This document shows, piece by piece, positions 1-7,931 of a DNA stretch of 64,000 bases (its first letter is position 1; the number at the start of each line of letters is the position of its first letter). The stretch is from Streptomyces massasporeus (GTDB lineage: Bacteria; Actinomycetota; Actinomycetes; Streptomycetales; Streptomycetaceae). A program made the position numbers and the translations under genes. The notes under the pieces are model-generated. The model worked only from the letters and a program-made list of their open reading frames with translations. It ran no database searches and was not told the DNA's origin. The DNA lies in assembly GCF_014648995.1 (NCBI RefSeq), contig NZ_BMSE01000002.1, positions 930,001 to 994,000 on the forward strand, given 5' to 3'.

Positions 1-138
1 GGCCATCATCGCGCCCTGCCCCCGCGCGTACCCGAAGGCCACTCCGCTGCCCGTTCCGTGCCTACGCCGCGCCACCCACAGGGCCAGACTCGCGAGCAAC
101 CGCACCTCGTGCCGGACCAGCAGCCACCCGACCCTCAT
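1..138 (-). CDS. Partial membrane-protein-like gene, N-terminus only
   Basis: Only the first 46 codons lie in the window; the gene runs off the left edge. The start ATG at 138 overlaps the stop codon of the MerR regulator (TCAT on the plus strand, 135-138), so the two genes are probably translationally coupled. The N-terminus has the pattern LLVRHEVRLLASLALWVARR followed by a glycine-rich basic stretch. From memory this resembles the start of a multi-spanning membrane protein often found beside MerR regulators in Streptomyces, but no function can be assigned from this fragment. Confidence 0.55.
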   Translation of the reverse strand, partial: MRVGWLLVRHEVRLLASLALWVARRRHGTGSGVAFGYARGQGAMMA

Positions 139-890
139 CGCCGCTCCTCGGCGAGGATCCGCAGCGTGCGGCGGACGGCCTCCGCCTGGGCCGGGGCGAG
201 ATCGTCGTAGAAGGCGCGCAGGAAACCGTCGTCCGGGTCGAGCTCCCCGGCCTCCGGGAACAGCCCCGGCGGAATGCAGCCGGCCAGCGTCACGGCGGCC
301 TCCTCGACGCGCGGGTCATCGGGCTCGGCGCCGACGAGCGCGTCGAGCAGCGCGTACGCCTCTCCGGCCCGCGCCATGGCCCCCGGGCTCCCCAGCGCCT
401 CACCCACCGACGCCACCATCCGCTCCCGGTCCCCGGCCGGCATGGCGGTCTCCAGGAAGGCGATGATCTCGCGGTCCTTCACGGCCATGGGCGAGTCCGA
501 CAGATGCGAGGTCCCGGCGAACAACGCGGCCAGCTCGGGCGACACCGGCCCCTCGGCGGGCATCCCGCCCTCCGCGTCCAGCAGGGTCCGCAACCGCGAC
601 CGCCGCTCCCGCAGGGCCGCCTCCTGACGCGCCAGATCCTCGTCCAGCTCGGTCAGCACCTCGACGAGGTCCTTCCCCGCATCGTCCGCGAGCACGTCCC
701 GCACCTCGGCGAGTCCCAGCCCCAGCTCGGTCAGCCGCCGGATCCGCGCCAGCACGACGGCATGCCGCAACCCGTACTCCCGATACCCGTTGGCCCGCCG
801 CTCGGGCTCGGGCAACAGCCCCAGATGGTGGTAGTGCCGCACGGCCCGCGTGGTGACGCCGACGACGGCGGCGAGTTCTCCGATCCGCAT
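135..890 (-). CDS. MerR family transcriptional regulator
   Basis: The 251-residue protein opens with a classic MerR winged helix: MRIGELAAVVGVTTRAVRHY, then LGLLPEPER and GYREYG in the wing. A dimerisation helix follows at about residues 75-110 (QEAALRERRSRLRTLL). The remaining ~140 residues match no effector-binding domain I recognise and contain no cysteine pattern typical of metal sensors. The gene sits directly upstream of, and overlaps by 4 bp, a membrane-protein gene that it may control. A spaced dyad upstream suggests autoregulation. The inducer is unknown. Confidence 0.88.
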   Translation of the reverse strand: MRIGELAAVVGVTTRAVRHYHHLGLLPEPERRANGYREYGLRHAVVLARIRRLTELGLGLAEVRDVLADDAGKDLVEVLTELDEDLARQEAALRERRSRLRTLLDAEGGMPAEGPVSPELAALFAGTSHLSDSPMAVKDREIIAFLETAMPAGDRERMVASVGEALGSPGAMARAGEAYALLDALVGAEPDDPRVEEAAVTLAGCIPPGLFPEAGELDPDDGFLRAFYDDLAPAQAEAVRRTLRILAEERR

Positions 891-906
891 ACGACCAGTG
901 AAGACG

Positions 907-927
907 TTGACGCTGCGGCAAGGTCAA
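907..927. promoter_or_regulatory. Probable MerR operator/promoter dyad
   Basis: TTGAC at 907-911 and GTCAA at 923-927 form an inverted repeat separated by 11 bp, 17 bp upstream of the MerR start codon. Read on the minus strand this begins TTGACC, a good -35 box. MerR proteins typically bind a dyad lying between -35 and an over-spaced -10, so this is the expected autoregulatory site. The assignment rests on position and symmetry only. Confidence 0.6.
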
Positions 928-1054
928 GCGAGCCGTTCGGCCTTCTGACGAGGACCGTGCTCGTGTGCCACGATCGAGGGAAGGGATCCCGATCTCACGG
1001 ACAGGTGATCAGCCGATGTCCCAATCTGGCGGGCGACAGAAGGAGGGGCGTGAC

Positions 1055-1633
1055 ATGACTGCCATGGCCCACGAGCCGCTCTCGCAGGCAGACGTCCTGC
1101 TGGAGGGCTTCCTCGCCCTGGACACGCCAGAGGGCTTCCGGGCCGAGCTGATCGAGGGGGAGATCGTTGTGACGCCGCCGCCGGACGGGGATCACGAGGA
1201 CTACATCGGTCTGATCGTGAACCAGGTGATCAGACGCTCCCGGACCGACATGCAGTTCTCAGGCAACAAGGGGTTGAAGCTGCGCAGCGGAGGCGGCTGC
1301 CCGAAGAACCACTTGGTCCCCGACGGCACGTTCGCTCCCATGGAACTGCGCCTGTACCGGGGGGCCGACTCCTGGATGCCCTGCGACGGCGTCGCCATGG
1401 TCATGGAGGTGACCTCCACCAAGCCGCAGGCCGACCGCGAGGCCAAACGCCGCTGCTATGCACGCGCGGGCATCCCGCTCTACCTGCTCGTCGACCGCGA
1501 CACGGCGCAGGTCACGGTGTTCAGCGAGCCGAAGGACGACGACTACCGCGAGCACTGCGCCCGCCCCTTCGGCAAGCCCATCGCTCTTCCGGAACCGTTC
1601 GCCTTCGACCTGGACACGGCCGACCTCGTCTGA
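1055..1633 (+). CDS. Uma2 family (DUF820) endonuclease-fold protein
   Basis: This 192-residue protein belongs to the Uma2/DUF820 family, a PD-(D/E)XK nuclease fold that is very abundant in Streptomyces and cyanobacteria; its physiological role is generally unknown. Visible features are FRAELIEGEIVVTPPPDGDHE near the start, VPDGTF (conserved Asp) in the middle, and VMEVTS followed by DREAKRRCYARAGIPLYLLVD, which carries the conserved Glu and the substrate-cleft helix. The start at 1055 is preferred over an upstream in-frame ATG at 965 because a strong AGGAGGGG ribosome site lies 5 nt before it. It is transcribed divergently from the MerR gene. Confidence 0.8.
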   Translation: MTAMAHEPLSQADVLLEGFLALDTPEGFRAELIEGEIVVTPPPDGDHEDYIGLIVNQVIRRSRTDMQFSGNKGLKLRSGGGCPKNHLVPDGTFAPMELRLYRGADSWMPCDGVAMVMEVTSTKPQADREAKRRCYARAGIPLYLLVDRDTAQVTVFSEPKDDDYREHCARPFGKPIALPEPFAFDLDTADLV

Positions 1634-1656
1634 TCCCCTGTGGGCGGGGGTGCGAC

Positions 1657-2484
1657 ATGGGGATGCGCGAACGGACCAGCTGGACAAGGGCACGCCTGGG
1701 CCGTGCCGGCCCGCCCCTCGACCTCCTCACCGCCCACTTCGACAGCCACGTCTACGCGCCCCACGCGCACGACGAGTTCACCATCGGCGTCACGGTCGGC
1801 GGCTCGGAGGTCATCGCGTACCGGGGTGGTCACATCCACTCCTACCCCGGCTCGATCGTCGTCCTGGAGCCCGGCGAGATGCACACCGGCGGCCCGGCCG
1901 CCTGCGACGGCTACGCCTACCAGGCCCTCTACGCCGAACCGGCCCTCCTCACCGACGGCACCCTCGGCGGCCTGACGCACTTCCGCGACCCCGTCCTCCA
2001 CGACCCGGAACTGGCGACAGCCCTGCGCGCCGCCCACACCGACATCAGCGCCTGCCCCGACCCGCTGGAGGCCGAGTCCCGGCTGCCCTGGCTGCTCACG
2101 GCACTGGCCCGCCGCCACTCCACGTCCCGGGCGGCGAGCGACACGGTGCCCGGTGCCGACCACATCGCCAGGTCCGTACGCGACCGCCTGGCGGACGAAC
2201 TGCTGGACCCGCCGTCCCTGGCCGCCCTCGCCACCGACCTGGGCCTGTCCCGCTACCAGCTGCTGCGGGCCTTCCGCACGACGATGGGCGTACCGCCGTA
2301 CGCCTGGCTGGCCCAGCACCGGGTGGCCAGGGCCCGCGGCCTCCTGGAGGCCGGACTGCGCCCCGCCGAGGTCGCCGGTCTCGTCGGCTTCGCCGACCAG
2401 GCGCACCTCACCCGCTGGTTCCGCCGGGTGCTGGGGGTGACCCCGGCGGCGTACCGCAACAGCGTTCAAGACACCAGGGGGTGA
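1657..2484 (+). CDS. AraC family transcriptional regulator
   Basis: The 275-residue protein has an N-terminal cupin-like sensor (HAHDEFTIGVTVGG, then PGSIVVLEPGEMHTGG, about residues 30-80) and a C-terminal pair of AraC helix-turn-helix motifs (LAALATDLGLSRYQLLRAFR, then EVAGLVGFADQAHLTRWFRR, about residues 185-260). It is followed 19 bp later by an EamA transporter gene on the same strand. AraC/EamA pairs of this kind commonly encode a regulator and the exporter it controls. The ligand is not evident. Confidence 0.92.
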   Translation: MGMRERTSWTRARLGRAGPPLDLLTAHFDSHVYAPHAHDEFTIGVTVGGSEVIAYRGGHIHSYPGSIVVLEPGEMHTGGPAACDGYAYQALYAEPALLTDGTLGGLTHFRDPVLHDPELATALRAAHTDISACPDPLEAESRLPWLLTALARRHSTSRAASDTVPGADHIARSVRDRLADELLDPPSLAALATDLGLSRYQLLRAFRTTMGVPPYAWLAQHRVARARGLLEAGLRPAEVAGLVGFADQAHLTRWFRRVLGVTPAAYRNSVQDTRG

Positions 2485-2503
2485 CAAGGCCGAGACTCGT
2501 CGC

Positions 2504-3442
2504 ATGACTGCACGCGGCTGGTTCCTGTTCTCCCTCATGGGAGTGATCTGGGGTGTCCCCTACCTGATGATCAAGGTGGCGGTGGACGAACTGTCCCCGT
2601 CCATGGTGGTGTTCGCACGCTGCGCCCTCGGCGCCGCGCTCCTGCTTCCCTTCGCCCTGCGCCAGGGCGGCTTCGGCCGTACCGTCCGCACACACTGGAA
2701 GCCGATGCTGGCCTTCGCCGTCATCGAGATCATCGGCCCCTGGTGGACCCTGACCGACGCCGAACGCCATCTGTCCAGCTCGACCGCGGGCCTCCTCATC
2801 GCGGGAGTCCCGATCGTCGCCCTGCTCCTGGCCCGCTTCTTCGGCGCGGGGGAGCGGGTGGGCGCCCGCCGCATCGCGGGCCTGGCCCTCGGCCTCGCGG
2901 GCGTCACCGTCCTGACCCTGCCGCACCTCACCGGAGGCGACACCCTGTCGATGGCCGAGGTGCTGGTGACGGTCGTGGGCTATGCCACGGCCCCGCTGAT
3001 AGCGGCCCGCTACCTCAAGGACGTCCCGACCCTCCAGCTGATCACCCCGTGCCTGACGCTGGCCGCTGTGGTCTACGCCCCCGCGGCATTCCTCACCCGC
3101 CCCGCCACGATGCCGTCGGGCGAGGTCCTGGCAGCGCTCGCCGGCCTGGGAGTGGTCTGCACGGCGATCGCGTTCGTGGCCTTCCTGGAGCTGATCAAGG
3201 AGGTCGGCCCGACCCGGGCCGGCGTGATCACGTACGTCAACCCGGCGGTGGCCGTCGCCGCGGGCGCGCTGTTCCTGGACGAGAAGCTGACGCTCGGCAT
3301 CGGAGTGGCCTTCACCCTGATCCTGGCGGGCTCGGTACTGGCCACGGTGGCCGCGGCGCCGAAGCGGGACGTGCGCCGGGTACGGGTACCATGGTCGACA
3401 CGGCAGACGAGCCGGGCGGACGGCCGCGTGGAGTCCCCCTGA
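2504..3442 (+). CDS. EamA/DMT superfamily transporter
   Basis: The 312-residue protein has about ten hydrophobic segments arranged as two EamA repeats, starting with GWFLFSLMGVIWGVPYLMIK and ending with GIGVAFTLILAGSVLA. This is the usual drug/metabolite transporter layout and length. It lies 19 bp downstream of the AraC regulator and is probably co-transcribed with it. An oddity is that the last ~14 codons (from 3401) overlap the 5' strand of the RNase P RNA gene, so the C-terminal tail TSRADGRVESP is constrained by an RNA structure. The substrate is unknown. Confidence 0.88.
   Translation: MTARGWFLFSLMGVIWGVPYLMIKVAVDELSPSMVVFARCALGAALLLPFALRQGGFGRTVRTHWKPMLAFAVIEIIGPWWTLTDAERHLSSSTAGLLIAGVPIVALLLARFFGAGERVGARRIAGLALGLAGVTVLTLPHLTGGDTLSMAEVLVTVVGYATAPLIAARYLKDVPTLQLITPCLTLAAVVYAPAAFLTRPATMPSGEVLAALAGLGVVCTAIAFVAFLELIKEVGPTRAGVITYVNPAVAVAAGALFLDEKLTLGIGVAFTLILAGSVLATVAAAPKRDVRRVRVPWSTRQTSRADGRVESP
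3387..3392 (+). promoter_or_regulatory. Possible -10 element for rnpB
   Basis: TACCAT lies 8 nt before the inferred RNase P RNA 5' end and fits a TAnnnT -10 hexamer. No convincing -35 is visible about 17 bp upstream. The site lies inside the coding region of the EamA transporter. Position relative to the RNA is the main evidence. Confidence 0.3.
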
Positions 3443-3829
3443 CGGGGAGCTTCCCGAGGAACGTCCGGGCTCCACAGGGCAGGGTGGTGGCTAACGGCCA
3501 CCCGGGGTGACCCGCGGGACAGTGCCACAGAAAGCAGACCGCCGGGGACCGTATCCGTACGGCCCTCGGTAAGGGTGAAACGGTGGTGTAAGAGACCACC
3601 AGTGCCCAGGGTGACCTGGGCAGCTAGGTAAACCCCACCCGGAGCAAGGTCAAGAGGAGCCGCCGTAAAAAGCGGCTCTGCGCGGACGATCGAGGGCTGC
3701 CCGCCCGAGTCCGCGGGTAGACCGCACGAGGCCGGTGGCAACACCGGCCCTAGATGGATGGCCGTCGCCCCGGCTCCCGCGAGGGAACCGGGGAACAGAA
3801 CCCGGCGTACAGCCCGACTCGTCTGCCGC
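3401..3829 (+). ncRNA. rnpB: RNase P RNA (bacterial class A)
   Basis: This is the catalytic RNA that removes 5' leaders from pre-tRNAs. Diagnostic elements are GAGGAAcGTCCGGGCTCC near the 5' end (3455-3474), the GGGTAAGGGTGAAA-like block near 3570-3580, AGCAAGGTCAAGAGG at 3643-3657, and the 3' closing region with GAACAGAACCCGGCGTACAG. The ends were set by P1 pairing: CGGCAGACGAG (3401-3411) is perfectly complementary to CTCGTCTGCCG (3819-3829). The gene is structurally complete even though its 3' end is the insertion site of the mobile element that follows. Confidence 0.97.
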
Positions 3830-3830
3830 T
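3792..3830 (+). repeat. attL: left copy of the 39-bp att core
   Basis: This 39-bp sequence spans the rnpB 3' end, begins GGAACAGAACCCGG and ends CTCGTCTGCCGCT. It is identical to 35361-35399. Integration at this point regenerates a complete rnpB, the usual logic for elements that use RNA-gene 3' ends. Strand exchange must fall within these 39 bases, but the exact crossover cannot be read from the sequence. Confidence 0.92.
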
Positions 3831-3849
3831 ACCGGCGGCTTTGCTTGCG

Positions 3850-3881
3850 AAAGGGCCTCTGACCTGCGTCGGAGGCCCTTT
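3850..3881. terminator. Intrinsic terminator just inside the element, downstream of rnpB
   Basis: AAAGGGCCTC (3850-3859) and GAGGCCCTTT (3872-3881) form a perfect 10-bp stem with a 12-nt loop, followed by TCTGATCTTTC. It lies 20 bp after the rnpB 3' end but on the element side of attL, so it would replace the original chromosomal rnpB terminator. Confidence 0.75.
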
Positions 3882-3917
3882 CTGATCTTTCGGAGGCTTG
3901 CCGCTTTACGCGGCGGA

Positions 3918-3968
3918 AAGTCCCTCGGAAGTCCCTCAGACAGGGCTGAAAGTCCCTGAAAAGTCCCT
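3918..3968. repeat. Four AAGTCCCT repeats, candidate integrase arm sites (left)
   Basis: AAGTCCCT occurs at 3918-3925, 3929-3936, 3950-3957 and 3961-3968. The start-to-start spacings are 11, 21 and 11 bp, close to one, two and one helical turns. The same motif at 11-bp spacing is found near attR (35278-35296). Short direct repeats on both sides of the core are typical arm-type sites for tyrosine integrases and excisionases. The assignment is inferred from pattern and location. Confidence 0.6.
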
Positions 3969-4128
3969 GGCACAGAGGCGCGGGGGACGCCTCTGACCTG
4001 GGCCAGATCATAGTTCCGTCGATCTTGGTGTGGGTCCGTTGCAGTATGGGACCGAAGGTGGTGGTTGCAGGCTCCCAGTTCCGGGTGAACGCCAGCCGCG
4101 TCTTGCCGTGCCCAGTAGCCTCGGGCCC

Positions 4129-4305
4129 ATGACCGAAGAGACGATCATCGCGCTGAAGAACTACGACTGGCTCGTTCGGAACAAGGGCTTGGACGAGGTT
4201 GAGTTGCACTGGGACAGCGACTCGCTCATCTCGGGCGAAGGCGGCTACGAGATCTCGCTGTTGACCGATCCTGGGTTCACGCCGGCGACGCGGCAGGGAT
4301 CCTGA
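4129..4305 (+). CDS. Small hypothetical protein, possibly truncated
   Basis: A 58-codon reading frame starts MTEETIIALKNYDWLVRNKG and continues with an acidic, soluble-looking segment (ELHWDSDS, EGGYEISLL). The amino-acid composition looks like a real protein. It ends abruptly in PATRQGS and has no good ribosome site, so it may be the N-terminus of a longer gene cut during rearrangement. I recognise no family. Confidence 0.35.
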   Translation: MTEETIIALKNYDWLVRNKGLDEVELHWDSDSLISGEGGYEISLLTDPGFTPATRQGS

Positions 4306-4779
4306 AAAGCGATTCCGTTCGGCGTGATCTTGCGATGAGCTGGCTTGACGGTCACGCTTGATTGCTTCTGGCCAGTACGTTCAACGGCTTGTCCACCAGG
4401 CTGCCCCGGCTCCCGTGGCTGTGGTGACAGTTGTGACGAGCCACGTGGGTATCCGTCGTATGACCAAGTGCATTCCGCCGCAGCGGAGTTCGAACTGCGG
4501 CGGCGTGCTGGTCGTACTGCTCACCGGCGTCATGCATTCAGTGGAGCGCGAAGGGACGGCGGACAGTTGATCGTTTTCTCGGAGGTGTTGCGAGCTTCCT
4601 GTCATGTGCGTAGCAAAACACCCTGCCGGACGGCGCATTGATCTTGGTGGATAACTCGGGGGTTGTGGATAACCCGTCCTGAACACCTTCCGCTTGCCGC
4701 GTGGGGCCCAGTGCGACGGCGACACCTCGTTCTTCGGTCCTGAGGACCGACTGTCGGGTATGCATGTGAAACGTCGGCT
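4306..4779. other. Intergenic stretch without a convincing gene
   Basis: Several overlapping frames exist but none has a credible start, composition or family signature, and local GC is lower than in the neighbouring genes. Two TGGATAAC sequences lie at 4648-4655 and 4667-4674. The second is part of TTGTGGATAAC, which matches a DnaA box on the minus strand. I see no other structured element. Confidence 0.4.
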
Positions 4780-5031
4780 TCAGCGGCGACTACGGCGAAT
4801 CTTGGCCATCAAGCGTTCGGCCTTCTCGCGGGACCTTTCGACGCCGCCCCGCCCGCCTGACCTGTTCGTCGACCGGTACCGCGTCAATGGTGGACGCCAC
4901 CGGGCTGCCACAGCCAGCACCTCATCGTTGCCGACCGTCGTCTGCAGACCCTCGATGACCACGACCTCGACGACGTCACCGCCGAAGAAGAGTCGAGCCC
5001 CCGGGAACAAGGTCATCGCGTAGGTGCTCAT
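4780..5031 (-). pseudogene. Truncated TnsB-like transposase, N-terminal remnant
   Basis: The frame starts at ATG 5031, overlapping the stop codon of the tnsA-like gene (ATGA, 5028-5031). It encodes 83 residues. The first ~35 (MSTYAMTLFPGARLFFGG, then VVEVVVIEGLQTTV) look like the N-terminus of the Mu/TnsB-type transposase usually found beside this TnsA family in Streptomyces. After that the sequence turns into low-complexity Arg/Ser/Gly and stops. The rest of the transposase, including its DDE catalytic domain, is missing. This suggests a deletion or rearrangement that destroyed the partner of the intact TnsA. Confidence 0.6.
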
Positions 5032-5777
5032 GCCGCCACCCGGATTCGGCTCGCACGGTTGAGCGGTGCACGCAGGTCGGTGACGAGCTGGCCGGACCAG
5101 ACCAGGTGCAGGACGACCGGACGGACGATCTCGCACGGCTGTCCGGCCAGCGCGGCCTCGACGCCGCCGATCGTCGGCTGGTCTACCGCGGCGTCCAGCA
5201 CGCGCGCAATGAGCGAGGTCTCCACCAGGTCGCGGCGCCGGTAGCCGGCCAGGAAGCGCACGTTCTCCACGACTGCAGGCTCGGCCCCCGACCAGGTCTC
5301 ATAGACCCAGCCGCGACGCGAACACATCTGGCGTGTCCAGTCGAACTGTGCGATCACCTTGGGATCCTTCATGCGTGAGGGGGCTTTGACGTCCACGACG
5401 GTCACTAGACCGTCGGCGTGGACAAGGAACAGATCGGGAACATGGCGGCGGACGCGCGTTCCGTCCGAGCCGACCAGTTGGAAGGGCTGGGCCGCGATCT
5501 GCGCGACGTCACCGGCGAAGTCGGCGATCAGGATGCGGGCGAGCTCCAACCGGCTCTCGTAGGCCACCATTCGGCCCGTCGTCGAGGCGTGGTACCAGCC
5601 CGAATAGTGCTTCCGGCCCTGGTACCAACGGAACTCGCGTACGGGCAGTCCGCCGGCGACCTCGTCCACCGGAACCCGGTCGAACGGGGCCTCGATCAGC
5701 CGTCCGTCGCCCCGTCGATACGTGGCCCGGACCGTCCGGATATCTGTCGCGTCCTCGTCGCCCGCACCAGTCCCCAT
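5028..5777 (-). CDS. TnsA-like heteromeric transposase endonuclease subunit
   Basis: The 249-residue protein has a restriction-enzyme-like TnsA fold. The expected catalytic residues are visible: Glu74 in YESRLEL, Asp115 in VPDLFL and Lys131 in VVDVKAPS. TnsA cuts the 5' ends of Tn7-type transposons and works with a TnsB DDE transposase. Here the downstream, translationally coupled partner is only a stub. No TnsC, TnsD or CRISPR module is nearby, so transposition is unlikely; the nuclease may be orphaned or have acquired another role within the island. The C-terminal ~90 residues contain a helical region (YRRRDLVETSLIARVLDA) common in this subfamily. Confidence 0.82.
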   Translation of the reverse strand: MGTGAGDEDATDIRTVRATYRRGDGRLIEAPFDRVPVDEVAGGLPVREFRWYQGRKHYSGWYHASTTGRMVAYESRLELARILIADFAGDVAQIAAQPFQLVGSDGTRVRRHVPDLFLVHADGLVTVVDVKAPSRMKDPKVIAQFDWTRQMCSRRGWVYETWSGAEPAVVENVRFLAGYRRRDLVETSLIARVLDAAVDQPTIGGVEAALAGQPCEIVRPVVLHLVWSGQLVTDLRAPLNRASRIRVAA

Positions 5778-5966
5778 GGTCGCCCCTTCGTGTCCGATGT
5801 CTTCGACACCAGGACACTGGCCGCCACCAGTGTTAGCCCGAGCGGAAAGGCGGACAAACTAAACGAAAGACTGGACCGCGGACTGCCAGCGTGACGCTGG
5901 TGCCGAGGCGGGGGCGGCACGGGGCCGGAGAAGCTGCAAAGGTGCGCGGATGTTAGCTTCCTTCCC

Positions 5967-6596
5967 ATGGTGGAGCACCAGGAACAAACCAGGGTGGCCT
6001 ACGACGGAGTCGTCGAGCTGTATGCGTCGATGTTTGCCAATCGGCTGGAGACGCAGCCGTTCGCGCGGAACATGATCGGCACCTTCGCCGAGCTGGTGCG
6101 CGGGACGGGAATTTCGCGGGCGGCCGACGTCGGGTGCGGACCCGGACATCTGACGGCCATGCTGCACGACTTGGGGCTGGACGCCTTCGGACTCGACCTC
6201 TCCCCGGCTATGGTCGAACACGCCCGGCGGGCCCATCCGGCGCTGCGGTTCGACGAGGCGCGGATGGAGGCTCTGCCGGTCGAGGACGGCGCGCTCGGCG
6301 GCGTACTGGCCCACTACTCAATGATCCATACCCCGCCTGGGGAACTGCCCGCGCTGCTTGCCGAGCAGGTACGTGTCCTGGCGCCTGGGGGCCTGCTCTT
6401 GGTCTCCTTCTTCGCGACCCACGGACCGGAGCCGGTCCGCTTCGACCACAAGGTGACGCCTGCCTATAGCTGGCCGGTGGACCGGTTCGCCGAATTGCTG
6501 GCCGGGGCTGGGCTCGTCACGGTCGCGCGGCTGATCCACGACCCGGCCTCCGAGCGGGGCTTCCTCGATGCCCACTTGCTGGCCCGCCGCCCCTAG
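5967..6596 (+). CDS. Class I SAM-dependent methyltransferase
   Basis: This 209-residue protein has the Methyltransf_11/25 pattern: motif I AADVGCGPGHLTAML (about residues 50-64), an acidic motif II end GLDLSPAMVEHARR, and a post-motif VLAPGGLLLVSFF. The start MVEHQEQTRVAYDGVVELY is typical of small-molecule methyltransferases in actinomycetes. The substrate cannot be read from the sequence. It stands alone between the TnsA gene and the convergent NlpC/P60 gene and seems to be unrelated island cargo. Confidence 0.85.
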   Translation: MVEHQEQTRVAYDGVVELYASMFANRLETQPFARNMIGTFAELVRGTGISRAADVGCGPGHLTAMLHDLGLDAFGLDLSPAMVEHARRAHPALRFDEARMEALPVEDGALGGVLAHYSMIHTPPGELPALLAEQVRVLAPGGLLLVSFFATHGPEPVRFDHKVTPAYSWPVDRFAELLAGAGLVTVARLIHDPASERGFLDAHLLARRP

Positions 6597-6785
6597 AGCG
6601 GGGTAACGCCAGCTCATCTGCCAGCGCATCGCGGGCGTCGCCTTGATCCGCATCTGGCCCCTAGACCCGGTCATATGGTCACGGGCCAGGCCGTAGTAGA
6701 GACTCAGCTGGACGAGTCGGACGACAAGTTGATGACAAATCACTTGGACAACGACATCTCTATTCGGAACCTACAGAAGCGCCGG

Positions 6786-7931
6786 TCAGACGACTCGGCA
6801 GGCCGCGAGAATCTGCGGCTTCCAGGACGCGACGGTCGCGAGGCGGACCACGTCGCCGGTGTGCGGGGCGTTCACGATCAACCCCTGGCCGATGACCATC
6901 CCGACGTGTTCCGGGACTTCGGCGGTCCCCTCGGTGAAGACGAGGTCACCGGGCTGGAGAGCGTCGACCGAAACCGGCTTGCCCTCCTTGACCTGCGTGT
7001 ACGTCGTCCGCGAAAGGGCGACCCCGGCGGCCTTGTACGCCTGCTGCATCAGGGAGGAGCAGTCGCAGCGGCCCATGGGGTCGCTCCCGTGGGAGTCCGT
7101 GCAGCTCCCGCCCCACTGGTACGGGGTGCCGAGTTGACCGAGCGCCCAGCGGATCGCCGTCTGGACCTTGGGGGGAGCGTCAGCCGGAATCTTGTATCCG
7201 GCCGGCACCGCGCCGGGCGGGATGGTTCCGAAGTCGGTGCCGTCCCCGTCGGCCGTACAGCTGCCCGCGGCACTCGGCGGAGCACTGGCCGTGCTGTCCG
7301 AGCCGGAGGGCGAGGGGCTCGGCGACGTGCCGCCGGCCTTCGACAACAGCGGCTCGATCGCCTGCTGCAAGGCGGTGGCCAGAGGCTCCCACTTCGCGTA
7401 AGCCTCGGGGGAGCCGGACTTCTGCACCGCCTGGGCGGCCTGGGTGACGGACAGGGACTGCCAGCCCGAGACCTTCTCCAGTGCCTCGTAGAACATCGTC
7501 GAGGCGTGCACCGGGTCGAGGATCTCGTTCGCGGTGCCCCACCCCTGCGACGGTCGTTGCTGGAACAGGCCCAGTGAATCGCGGTCGCCGTAGGTCAGGT
7601 TCCGCAAGCCGCTTTCCTGCAGGGCGGTCGCCAGGGCCACGATCTGGCCCCGGGCCGGGATGTTCATCGCGACGCCGGTCGCCTGGATGGTCTTGGCGTT
7701 GGCGATCTGCTCCGCCGGTTCTTCCAGACCCGGCACGGAGACCGTGCCCTTGCCGCCGCCGTCCAGGATCGCCTTCACCTGAGCGGCAACGGCCGAGGTG
7801 TCCACAGCCTGTGGACCGCCGGTCGAGCAGGAGGCCGCAGCGGTTCCGGCCCCGACCACGAGGATCGGAACGGCCAGCAGAAGCGGACCGGAGGCGAAGA
7901 GACCGACGACCGCTCCGGTGGTCTTCTTCAT
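6786..7931 (-). CDS. Secreted NlpC/P60 (C40) peptidoglycan hydrolase
   Basis: The 381-residue protein begins MKKTTGAVVGLFASGPLLLAV, a signal peptide or membrane anchor. Residues ~75-160 (TALQESGLRN, YGDRDSLGLFQQRPSQGWGT) form the helical domain often found before NlpC in conjugative-element hydrolases. A Ser/Pro-rich linker follows. The C-terminal NlpC/P60 domain has GTPYQWGGSC, the catalytic Cys in DCSSLMQQAYKAAG and the His in EHVGMVIG. Such proteins locally open the cell wall for DNA-transfer machinery in actinomycete integrative elements. Here no other transfer genes accompany it, so it may be a remnant of former conjugation functions or a cell-wall remodelling enzyme. Confidence 0.9.
   Translation of the reverse strand: MKKTTGAVVGLFASGPLLLAVPILVVGAGTAAASCSTGGPQAVDTSAVAAQVKAILDGGGKGTVSVPGLEEPAEQIANAKTIQATGVAMNIPARGQIVALATALQESGLRNLTYGDRDSLGLFQQRPSQGWGTANEILDPVHASTMFYEALEKVSGWQSLSVTQAAQAVQKSGSPEAYAKWEPLATALQQAIEPLLSKAGGTSPSPSPSGSDSTASAPPSAAGSCTADGDGTDFGTIPPGAVPAGYKIPADAPPKVQTAIRWALGQLGTPYQWGGSCTDSHGSDPMGRCDCSSLMQQAYKAAGVALSRTTYTQVKEGKPVSVDALQPGDLVFTEGTAEVPEHVGMVIGQGLIVNAPHTGDVVRLATVASWKPQILAACRVV

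Noticed and set aside
3890..3970. CRISPR array at the AAGTCCCT repeats
   Set aside because: The repeats are only 8 bp with 3-13-bp gaps, far too short for repeat/spacer units, and no cas gene is nearby.
4648..4674. Two TGGATAAC words, one a good DnaA box
   Set aside because: A replication origin would need a cluster of boxes, an AT-rich unwinding region and a replication gene; none is present, so this is probably chance.
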